Assembly (NCBI RefSeq): GCF_030068505.1
Contig: NZ_JAQOSO010000087.1
Span: 62,001 to 126,000 of the forward strand
Direction of reading: 5' to 3'
Source of the DNA: Roseofilum capinflatum BLCC-M114
Lineage (GTDB): Bacteria > Cyanobacteriota > Cyanobacteriia > Cyanobacteriales > Desertifilaceae
Length of the DNA stretch: 64,000 bases
Made by a program: the position numbers and the translations under genes. Position 1 is the stretch's first letter. Every line of letters starts with the position of its first letter. Below the pieces are notes generated by a model. It was not told the DNA's origin and did no database searches. It saw only the letters and a list, made by a program, of their open reading frames with translations. Below are positions 17,632-24,724 of the stretch, one piece after another.

Positions 17632-17769
17632 TCATAGCAATAACGATGATTTTCCCAATCCCAAAACTCCGGTAAAGACAATGAGGCGATCGCGGGGCAG
17701 TTCCAGATCGATATGCTTGAGATTATGCTGTCTCGCTCCTCGGATGCGGATCGTATTGTCTTCGGTCAT
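17632..17769 (-). pseudogene. Duplicated 5' fragment of uvrA (45 codons)
   Basis: The minus-strand frame starts [20 protein letters not shown] and continues through [14 protein letters not shown] to a stop. It matches uvrA residues 1 to about 42, but Walker A Ser35 and Ser37 are Leu here, and the sequence diverges straight after. The similarity also covers about 25 bases upstream of the ATG. The coordinate shift between copies is 4,292 bases. It cannot be a working UvrA. It may still be transcribed because it carries a copy of the uvrA leader. Confidence 0.85.
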
Positions 17770-17825
17770 GGGCGGCGATCGTCTTTGGGTTAGGATTATA
17801 TCAATTAACAATTAACAATTTTCAT

Positions 17826-17940
17826 GTCGTGACAACCCTAAAATGGTGGGTTACGGCGGATTGAGAGATTGCTATCACAGTCTAGGTTTTAGCCGCCTAA
17901 CCCACCCTACGCTAATGCACTATTTTAACTGTGTCACGGC
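17826..17940. repeat. MITE-like element with terminal inverted repeats
   Basis: The ends GTCGTGACA-n5-TAAAAT and ATTTTA-n5-TGTCACGGC are imperfect inverted repeats of about 19 bases. Inside lies a second inverted pair at 17845-17906 (GGTGGGTTACGGCGG with CCGCC TAACCCACC). No coding potential is seen. The size of about 115 bases and the nested palindromes suit a miniature transposable or REP-like element. Confidence 0.55.
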
Positions 17941-17945
17941 AGTAG

Positions 17946-17971
17946 GGTGCGTTAGCGAAGCGTAACGCACC
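17946..17971. repeat. Palindromic hairpin repeat
   Basis: GGTGCGTTA and TAACGCACC flank the centre GCGAAGCG, giving a 9-bp perfect stem. It lies at the edge of the MITE-like repeat, 110 bases upstream of the CHAT-NACHT gene. Similar GTAGGGTG-type palindromes occur after acsF. Confidence 0.6.
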
Positions 17972-18080
17972 AATCCTCTATATATGGAGTCGTTGCTCAT
18001 TGTACTCTACGATGATTTGCTTGATAGAATGGTTGCAATCGTGCGATCGCCGCTAACAGAGATAATCAGGATAGGGTTGA

Positions 18081-20972
18081 GTGAGTAAACGCATCGTTTT
18101 CAAAATTGGCTCTGGAGATTTTGAGCAGGGGTTTCCCGTGACGCTGCAACTGGGGGAGGAAGGACGCACCCCACAGGTTGAGTTGACCCGGTTTTTAGAT
18201 GCAGCTCCCCATTTACCCCACCTCTATCAGGAGTGGGTGTCAGCTTATCATCGCTTGGGGGGGTTGGATACTCGGATTCGGATTCCAACCCTAGCAGTAA
18301 CCCATTTAGCGACTCCAGAAGAGCAAACCCAATGTCGAGAAGCGGCTGAAAAACTGCGATCGCACTTCAACCAATGGTTGCGTCAACCCAATGTCCTCGA
18401 TTTACGCGAAGCCATCCTCGAAACCCTCGATCGCCAAACCCCAGTCCGCATTATTATCCAAACTCAAGATTGGGTTCTCCAGAGACTCCCTTGGACAGTT
18501 TGGGACTTTTGGCAGCGCTATCCCAAAGCCGAAATTGCCCTCAGTTTACTCGACTATCAAGGCATCAAACCCGAACTTACCCTACAGGGAACAGTGAATA
18601 TTTTAGCCGTATTGGGCGCAGAGAGCGGCTTAAATTTAGCCTCCGATCAACAGAGTTTAGAACGCTTGTCTAATGCACAAATTACTTATCTAGAGCGTCC
18701 CAGTTTTGCCCAACTCCACGATCGCCTCTGGTCTCAACCCTGGGATATTTTCTTTTTTGCCGGCCATAGTTCCAGTGAATCTGGAGGTCGCTTTCAACTC
18801 AATCCCCAAGAGAGTTTAAGCTTAGACCAATTAAAATATGCCTTAAACCGCAGCATCGATCGCGGCTTAAAATTAGCCATTTTCAATTCCTGCGATGGTT
18901 TGGGACTCGCTCAACAGTTAGCCGCTCTCAATTTGCCGCAAATGATCGTCATGCGGGAGCAAGTCCCCGATCGCATCGCCCACGAGTTTTTGCAGCATTT
19001 TTTATATCACTTCTCCCAGGAAACCCAGTTATACGAGTCCGTCAGAGTAGCGCGGGAAAAACTACAAGGTTTAGAAGATCGGTTCCCTTGCGCCACCTGG
19101 TTACCCGTCATTTTCCAGAATCCCGCGTACTTACCTTTGGTATGGAAAAAGGCAGAAGTTCAATTAACGCCTCAATCCAGTTTAAGCCGCTCGGAGCTTC
19201 GCAATCGTCAAATTTTACTCAATAAAGTCAATCTATACTGGGTGAAAGGAGTTTTAGAAGCTTCGCTCCATGGACGAGTGTTACTCGAATTGGGAATCGA
19301 AGAACGTCATGACGCGATCGCCCATCCTTGGGGGTTAGTTTGGCAAAACACCGAGCAAATGCAACCGGTTCCCGTGACTCACCATTCAGCCCTGGAAAAA
19401 TTCGACGCTTTAGGGATGGGGCGATCGCTCCTCATTTTAGGCGAACCTGGTTCCGGAAAAACCACCACCCTTTTAGAACTCGCCCGACAATTCATTCATC
19501 GAGCCAATCCAGATCATCATCATTCCATCCCAGTCGTCTTTAACTTATCCTCCTGGTTAGGCGAAAAACAATCAATTTTAGACTGGTTAATTCGGGAACT
19601 CTATACCAAATATCAGATCCCTCAAGAAATTAGCCAAAATTGGATCAATAACGCTGAACTTCTCCTCCTGCTCGATGGCTTAGATGAAGTTCCTCCTAAC
19701 AAGCGTCCAGCTTGCGTCACTGCCTTAAATCAATTCATGCAAAACCATGGCACTCTAGAAATTGTCATTTGCAGTCGCCGCAAAGACTACGATCAACTCT
19801 CGCAAAAACTGCAAGTTTTAGCCGCCATTTATCTCCAACCCCTAACCCCCGATCGCATTGAACAATATTTACAATTTTGTGGCTCCGATTTATCCGGCTT
19901 ACGGCAAGCCATTCAAACCGATCCCGTTTTACAAGAATTATCCCAATCTCCCTTAATGCTCAATATCATGGCATTAGCCTATCAAGGTATGAGCTATGAC
20001 GATTTTCCTAGGGCAACCAAAGAACAGTATCACCATCATTTATTTAACACCTATATTGAGCGCATGTTTAGCCGAAAAATCGGCGAACAGTTATATACAA
20101 AATCTCAAACCAAAAACGGGTTAATTCAACTCGCCCAATGGATGATCAAAGACTCTCAAACCGTATTTTTAATTGAGCGAATACAACCGAATTATTTAAC
20201 CACAAAATCGGAGCAATTGAAATATTGCGGTTTAATTGCCCTCATTGGTGGTATCTTCAGCGCTTTAGGCATTGGATGTAGTGTGGGCCATATTGCCGGG
20301 AGTCGGATCGGATTACTCTCTGGATCAATTTTGGGCATCGCTGGAGGACTCGCCGGAGGGATTATTTTAATGTGGGTTTTACCTCGAATTGAACCCGTAG
20401 AAAAAATGAAATGGTCTTGGCGCAAAATGAGGATGAATTTGATTCCCGGTCTGCGAGTCGGATTAATTGCCGGTGGATTTTATGCCTTAAGTGTCGCCTT
20501 AGTCTTTAATGTCATTTATGGCTTAAATATGGGAGTTAAGGAACTCTTGATTTTTTGGGTATCGGGCTTAAATTTAGGCGTAATGTTTATTTTACTCAGG
20601 GGCTTAAGCGGGGGCGATATCGATACCCATACCGTACCCAATCAAGGAATTTGGTTGAGCGCTCGCAATGCATCCTTTTTTACCACTCTAGGCATCTGTA
20701 CCTTGATCGTATTAGCGAAAATGGTAGGACATCCCACTTTAGTTGGCGCGATCGCCGGTTTATTAATTGGTCTCTTTTCCCCTGGAAGCATCGCCTGCTT
20801 ACAACACTTTACCCTGCGAACTGTTCTCTATTATTCCGGCAAAATCCCCTGGAATTATGCCCGCTTTCTCGATTACGGCACCAGCCTCATTTTCCTGCAA
20901 AAAGTAGGCGGTGGCTATATTTTTATCCACCGCCTATTGCTGGAACATTTTGCCCAACTTCCGCTAGAGTAA
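18081..20972 (+). CDS. CHAT protease - NACHT NTPase - multi-helix membrane protein
   Basis: This 963-residue three-part protein starts at GTG 18081. The N-terminal CHAT caspase-like domain has the catalytic His229 (FFFAGHSS) and Cys271 (IFNSCDGLG). A STAND-type NACHT follows, with Walker A GEPGSGKT (Lys460), Walker B LLLLDGLDEVP and a sensor-like ICSRRKDY. The C-terminal third (about 715-930) has several Gly-rich hydrophobic helices, probably six or seven transmembrane segments, and ends with a soluble tail RLLLEHFAQLP. NACHT proteins act as ligand-gated switches; a linked CHAT protease and membrane region suggest stress-triggered proteolysis at a membrane, possibly an abortive or defence response. 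That function is inferred. No substrate gene such as a gasdermin is visible nearby. Confidence 0.85.
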   Translation: MSKRIVFKIGSGDFEQGFPVTLQLGEEGRTPQVELTRFLDAAPHLPHLYQEWVSAYHRLGGLDTRIRIPTLAVTHLATPEEQTQCREAAEKLRSHFNQWLRQPNVLDLREAILETLDRQTPVRIIIQTQDWVLQRLPWTVWDFWQRYPKAEIALSLLDYQGIKPELTLQGTVNILAVLGAESGLNLASDQQSLERLSNAQITYLERPSFAQLHDRLWSQPWDIFFFAGHSSSESGGRFQLNPQESLSLDQLKYALNRSIDRGLKLAIFNSCDGLGLAQQLAALNLPQMIVMREQVPDRIAHEFLQHFLYHFSQETQLYESVRVAREKLQGLEDRFPCATWLPVIFQNPAYLPLVWKKAEVQLTPQSSLSRSELRNRQILLNKVNLYWVKGVLEASLHGRVLLELGIEERHDAIAHPWGLVWQNTEQMQPVPVTHHSALEKFDALGMGRSLLILGEPGSGKTTTLLELARQFIHRANPDHHHSIPVVFNLSSWLGEKQSILDWLIRELYTKYQIPQEISQNWINNAELLLLLDGLDEVPPNKRPACVTALNQFMQNHGTLEIVICSRRKDYDQLSQKLQVLAAIYLQPLTPDRIEQYLQFCGSDLSGLRQAIQTDPVLQELSQSPLMLNIMALAYQGMSYDDFPRATKEQYHHHLFNTYIERMFSRKIGEQLYTKSQTKNGLIQLAQWMIKDSQTVFLIERIQPNYLTTKSEQLKYCGLIALIGGIFSALGIGCSVGHIAGSRIGLLSGSILGIAGGLAGGIILMWVLPRIEPVEKMKWSWRKMRMNLIPGLRVGLIAGGFYALSVALVFNVIYGLNMGVKELLIFWVSGLNLGVMFILLRGLSGGDIDTHTVPNQGIWLSARNASFFTTLGICTLIVLAKMVGHPTLVGAIAGLLIGLFSPGSIACLQHFTLRTVLYYSGKIPWNYARFLDYGTSLIFLQKVGGGYIFIHRLLLEHFAQLPLE

Positions 20973-20990
20973 ATCGCTCAGATTACCGAT

Positions 20991-22031
20991 CTATTTGGCT
21001 CCGACTAATTCGCTCGAAGTAGCTTGCTTGTCCCAGTTAACCCAATCTTGGGGTTTTAGGAACGTCTCGTAAAGTTCTGCTTCTCGGCTACCCGGTTCTG
21101 GACTATAGCAATATTCCCAACGCACCAGGGGCGGTAAGGACATTAAAATGGACTCAGTACGACCATTGGTTTGTAAGCCAAAGATGGTTCCCCGGTCGTA
21201 GACGAGGTTAAATTCAACGTAGCGTCCGCGACGATAGAGTTGGAAATCACGCTCGCGATCGCCATATTCTGTATCTTGTCTGCGTTCAATAATAGGAAGA
21301 TAGGCAGAGAGGAAAGAATTACCACAACTTTGCACAAAGCCAAAGATCTCTTCCCAAGTATGGGAGGTTTCACCCACTTGTTGACTATAGTGTGCCGCTC
21401 CTCCTTCCGCATTGGGGCCTCGATAGAGTTGTCCCCGACCATCTTGGTAATCAAAGAAAATGCCGCCCACTCCTCTCGTTTCTTGGCGATGTTTGAGATA
21501 GAAATATTCATCACACCAGCGCTTGAACGTGGGATAATATTCCGGATCGTGCTTATCGCAAGCGTCTTTAATCGTTTGATGGAAGTGAATCGCATCTTCA
21601 GCAAACGGATAGTAGGGTGTTAAATCTACTCCACCCCCAAACCACCAAACCGGCCCAGCTTCAAAGTAGCGATAATTGAGGTGAACTGTGGGGATATAGG
21701 GGTTACGAGGATGCAGCACCATCGAGGTTCCCGTAGCGAAGAAAGGATGACCGGCTGCTTCGGGACGTTGGGTGAGGATAGAAGGGGGAAGTCCTTCTCC
21801 CCAAACTTCAGAAAAGTTCACGCCACCTTGTTCAAACACTCGACCGTCTCGGATCACTCTGGAACGACCCCCACCTCCTTCGGCCCTTTCCCATTGGTCT
21901 TGTTTAAATTTAGCTTGACCATCGATCTCTTCTAGTCCTTGACAGATTTGCTCTTGTAAGCCCATAACCCAGGTTTTAAACCGTTCGCGAGAATCTGTCG
22001 GAGGCAGGTTGGAGGCTTCGGAATGACTCAT
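20991..22031 (-). CDS. hemF: Aerobic coproporphyrinogen III oxidase
   Basis: This 346-residue enzyme oxidatively decarboxylates coproporphyrinogen III to protoporphyrinogen IX using O2, a step shared by haem, chlorophyll and bilin synthesis. Family signatures are visible: [29 protein letters not shown], the [10 protein letters not shown] segment, the [17 protein letters not shown] segment and [20 protein letters not shown]. Length is normal. It is divergent from acsF, another O2-dependent tetrapyrrole enzyme, across a shared intergenic region. The ATG at 22031 opens [11 protein letters not shown]. Confidence 0.97.
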   Translation of the reverse strand: MSHSEASNLPPTDSRERFKTWVMGLQEQICQGLEEIDGQAKFKQDQWERAEGGGGRSRVIRDGRVFEQGGVNFSEVWGEGLPPSILTQRPEAAGHPFFATGTSMVLHPRNPYIPTVHLNYRYFEAGPVWWFGGGVDLTPYYPFAEDAIHFHQTIKDACDKHDPEYYPTFKRWCDEYFYLKHRQETRGVGGIFFDYQDGRGQLYRGPNAEGGAAHYSQQVGETSHTWEEIFGFVQSCGNSFLSAYLPIIERRQDTEYGDRERDFQLYRRGRYVEFNLVYDRGTIFGLQTNGRTESILMSLPPLVRWEYCYSPEPGSREAELYETFLKPQDWVNWDKQATSSELVGAK

Positions 22032-22421
22032 AGTAACTTTTAGTAACGTCGTAGACTTGATGTTTTAGAATTTGAACTCTAATCACTTTATAGTGATTAA
22101 GCTCAAATGGTCGATTTTTTTTCAAAACTTAATACTTTTGCAAGTACGCCCGATCGCCACAGCCCTGGGCTAGGTTCGGCATCATTGGAGGAGCGATCGC
22201 CGCCAAGATGCCCCTGAAATCTTCTCCTATACTAAGTTTTGCATTCTTCTGACTCCGGCGATCTCTGAACCTGGCTCTAGTTTGACCCGCCTTGTATTTG
22301 TAGAGTTTTGCATACAAGGAAGAAAAACCGTAAAGCAATGTAAATATTTTATGAGAATTGACGACCAATTCTTATCTTCGTTATAGACTGATGTATCGAT
22401 AAATTGATTTTGTATCCGATT
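22032..22421. promoter_or_regulatory. Divergent hemF-acsF control region with three dyads
   Basis: The 390-base gap holds no convincing gene. Three dyads stand out. TAATCACT-TTAT-AGTGATTA at 22080-22099 is near hemF. CTTGTAT-n14-ATACAAG is at 22291-22318. AGAATTG-n5-CAATTCT at 22354-22372 is near acsF. Any could be an operator or a 5' UTR hairpin. Promoters for both genes must lie here. Confidence 0.5.
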
Positions 22422-23498
22422 ATGGTAAAAACGCTCTCACAACCCACGATCGCAGAACTCAAGCCGGGTGTAAAAGCTCCAGTCAAGGAAACCCTACTGA
22501 CTCCTCGGTTTTATACCACGGATTTTGAGGCGATCGCCTCGATGGATATTTCTAGCCAAGAAGCAGAACTGCGGGCCATGGTCGCTGAAATGAAAGCGGA
22601 CTACAACCGCCATCACTTTGTCCGGGATGAGAGCTTTAACCAGTCTTGGGAACATCTCGATGAGAAAACCCGCGCTACATTTGTAGACTTCCTAGAGCGC
22701 TCCTGTACATCTGAATTCTCCGGCTTTTTACTCTTTAAGGAACTCTCGCGCAAGCTCAAAGAAACGAAACCCCTATTATCAGAAATCTTTAACCTGATGG
22801 CACGGGATGAAGCTCGTCATGCTGGGTTCTTGAACAAAGCCATGAGTGATTTTAAGATCTCTCTGGATCTGGGGTATCTAACCAAAAACCGCACCTATAC
22901 CTTCTTTAAGCCAGAGTGGATCATCTATGCGGTTTATCTGTCGGAAAAAATTGGCTATTGGCGCTACATCACCGTCTATCGTCATTTAGAAAAGCATCCC
23001 GAATATCAGTTTTATCCCCTATTCCGGTTTTTTGAAAGCTGGTGTCAGGATGAAAACCGTCATGGGGATATTTTTACAGCTTTGTTGCGATCGCAGCGCC
23101 ATATGTGGGATAGCTGGACAGGACGACTCTGGGCCCGCTTTTTCCTCCTCACCGTCTTTGTCACCCATTCCCTCACCGTCGATGAGCGCACCGACTTTTA
23201 TGAAATGATTGGTTTAGATGCCAGAGAGTATGACCAAACCGTGGTTTGCAACACTAACGCCACTGCCGGTCGCGCCTTCCCAGTCATGTTAAATGTCGAT
23301 CACCCCGAATTTTTCCCACGGGTTTATCGCTGTTCAGAGCGCAATATCGAGATGGCAGCGATCGATAAGAGCAATTCGCCTAAAATCGTCAAATTCTTCC
23401 GCAAACTGCCCTTAATGGCTGGAATTGGCTGGGATATGCTACGTTTGTATCTGATTAAACCCATTGATGCAGAAGCTATCCGCGAGACCGTGCGTTAA
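22422..23498 (+). CDS. acsF: Mg-protoporphyrin IX monomethyl ester (oxidative) cyclase, aerobic
   Basis: This 358-residue di-iron enzyme, counted from the ATG at 22422, forms the isocyclic E ring of chlorophyll using O2. The di-iron ligand motifs are present: EFSGFLLFKE, then RDEARHAGFLNKA, and later CQDENRHGDIF. The N-terminus VKETLLTPRFYTTDFEA is strongly conserved in AcsF/ChlE. A TTG 18 bases upstream is in frame but unlikely, since family members begin near the MVKT. It is divergent from hemF. A perfect hairpin repeat follows 24 bases after the stop. Confidence 0.97.
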   Translation: MVKTLSQPTIAELKPGVKAPVKETLLTPRFYTTDFEAIASMDISSQEAELRAMVAEMKADYNRHHFVRDESFNQSWEHLDEKTRATFVDFLERSCTSEFSGFLLFKELSRKLKETKPLLSEIFNLMARDEARHAGFLNKAMSDFKISLDLGYLTKNRTYTFFKPEWIIYAVYLSEKIGYWRYITVYRHLEKHPEYQFYPLFRFFESWCQDENRHGDIFTALLRSQRHMWDSWTGRLWARFFLLTVFVTHSLTVDERTDFYEMIGLDAREYDQTVVCNTNATAGRAFPVMLNVDHPEFFPRVYRCSERNIEMAAIDKSNSPKIVKFFRKLPLMAGIGWDMLRLYLIKPIDAEAIRETVR

Positions 23499-23522
23499 CC
23501 CAGAAACCGGTTTTCTTAGCGG

Positions 23523-23550
23523 GTAGGGTGGGCAGAACTGCCCACCCTAC
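23523..23550. repeat. Perfect palindromic hairpin after acsF
   Basis: GTAGGGTGGGCAG and CTGCCCACCCTAC form a 13-bp perfect stem with a two-base AA loop. There is no T-run, so it is more like a dispersed repeat of the GTAGGGTG type seen near 17.9 kb than an intrinsic terminator, although it may protect or end the acsF mRNA. Confidence 0.65.
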
Positions 23551-23598
23551 TGCTGTGACTACAAGGGTAATGATTGTTGGCTATCAAGACTGAAAACG

Positions 23599-24189
23599 AT
23601 GAAAATCAAAACGACAGCTTTTATGGGCCTGACTTTAGTTGGATTAGCGAGTATGCTTTCATGGGGGGCGATCGCCACTCATCTAGCTATAGCCCAAACA
23701 TCCATAGACTTGAACACCTTGCGTAGCATTGCCTTATCGCAACACAACAGCTATCGCAGCACTCATCATAGCCCCAATCTGAGCCTCAATAACTCCCTCA
23801 ATAATACGGCACAAAATTGGGCACAACATTTAGCAGCCAATGCCATATTTGAACATAGTTCCCGCAGTCAACGAAACAATGCGGGAGAAAACCTATATGT
23901 TTACTACACCACAGGCTCGGCTCCTGGGGCAAATACCTTAGCAGAAGAAGCCGTTACCAGTTGGTACAACGAGGTCTCAGACTACAACTATTCCAATCCA
24001 GGTTTTGCTTCTGCAACCGGACATTTTACCCAAGTCGTTTGGAAAAACAGTACCGAATTAGGCTGTGGTGCAGCAGAAGGAACAGCAACCCTTCAGGGCA
24101 GGAATTTTAATGCCTTTTATGTGGTCTGCCATTATAATCCTGCGGGTAATGTTACAGGAGATTTTCCGAATAATGTATTGCAACCTTAG
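23599..24189 (+). CDS. Secreted CAP-domain (SCP/PR-1) protein
   Basis: This 196-residue protein has a signal peptide (about 1-33, cleavage near AIAQ-TS). The CAP fold is complete: N-terminal helix LSQHNSYRSTHHSPNLSLN, then HLAANAIFEHSS, GENLYVYY, GHFTQVVWKNSTELGCGAA and the final FYVVCHYNPAGNV. His and Glu residues of the CAP cavity are kept. Bacterial CAP proteins are extracellular and poorly understood. It stands alone between acsF and a broken TA module. Confidence 0.92.
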   Translation: MKIKTTAFMGLTLVGLASMLSWGAIATHLAIAQTSIDLNTLRSIALSQHNSYRSTHHSPNLSLNNSLNNTAQNWAQHLAANAIFEHSSRSQRNNAGENLYVYYTTGSAPGANTLAEEAVTSWYNEVSDYNYSNPGFASATGHFTQVVWKNSTELGCGAAEGTATLQGRNFNAFYVVCHYNPAGNVTGDFPNNVLQP

Positions 24190-24227
24190 ATCTAACTCAA
24201 TTCATGAATCTAAATCCGCCAGAGTAA

Positions 24228-24266
24228 GTCATTGCGAATGGAACGCAGTGGAATGAAGCAATCTCA
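24228..24266. repeat. Dispersed repeat, same family as 41.7-41.9 kb
   Basis: GTCATTGCGAATGGAACGCA followed by GTGGAATGAAGCAATCTC closely matches units of the array at 41730-41918. It lies in the gap after the CAP-protein gene and has no coding content. Confidence 0.75.
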
Positions 24267-24322
24267 ACAATCAAGGATTTGATATAATCAAGGAGTGCCC
24301 ATCAATTACTGAGTCAGTTCCT

Positions 24323-24535
24323 ATGACTGTTCAACCTGTGAAAGAACCTGCTGAAAAACTTGAAGCACGAGTCACTCATTTAGAGATAGAACTGGCGCAA
24401 ATGAAACAGCTTCTATCTAAAGTTACCGAAAAAGAAATCCCTTGGTGGTTAAAGATTGCTGGTAGTTGTGAAGATGACCCCACTTTTGATGAGGCAATGC
24501 ATCTGGGACAGCAATGGCGTAAGTCTGCTGAGTAG
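24323..24535 (+). CDS. Antitoxin-like protein of a decayed VapC module
   Basis: This 70-residue protein has a coiled-coil N-terminus (LEARVTHLEIELAQMKQLL) followed by EIPWWLKIAGSCEDDPTFDE and an acidic/basic tail. This is the usual antitoxin found before VapC proteins that begin MYILDTDHLSL. The partner begins 33 bases downstream but is truncated, so this antitoxin is an orphan here. It appears intact. Confidence 0.7.
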   Translation: MTVQPVKEPAEKLEARVTHLEIELAQMKQLLSKVTEKEIPWWLKIAGSCEDDPTFDEAMHLGQQWRKSAE

Positions 24536-24568
24536 ATTTGTCAATTAACTACATCTAACTGGCTCATC

Positions 24569-24697
24569 ATGTATATTCTTGACACTGACCATCTGAGCTT
24601 GATCCAACGTAATGGAGAAGAAGGAAAGCGTATTTTAGAAAAACTGGCTGGCATGAAAGATGTTGAAATTGCCGACATGAAAATCGTTAATTGTTAA
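24569..24697 (+). pseudogene. vapC: Truncated VapC toxin (N-terminal 36 codons)
   Basis: The frame reads MYILDTDHLSLIQRNGEEGK, then RILEKLAGMKDVEIADM, and runs into heptamer repeats that supply the codons KIVNC and the stop. Intact relatives are about 130 residues with two further acidic motifs, which are missing here. Only the first catalytic Asp remains, so no toxin activity is expected. The cut lies exactly at the start of the TTAATTG repeats. Confidence 0.8.
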
Positions 24698-24717
24698 TTG
24701 TTAATTGTTAATTGTCC
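24686..24717. repeat. Heptamer tandem repeat (TTAATTG type)
   Basis: About four tandem copies of GTTAATT end the broken vapC and stop eight bases before the modBC stop codon. Heptameric repeats of this kind are frequent in filamentous cyanobacteria. Confidence 0.8.
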
Positions 24718-24724
24718 ATTGATA

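Noticed and set aside
18081-20972. Reading the CHAT-NACHT protein as part of a described gasdermin or type III-E CRISPR (Craspase-like) system
   Set aside because: No gasdermin-like gene, Cas gene or CRISPR array is present in the window, so only the domain content is claimed.
22129-22368. 79-codon minus-strand frame in the hemF-acsF gap
   Set aside because: It has no recognisable protein features, a poor start context, and overlaps the dyads and expected promoters.
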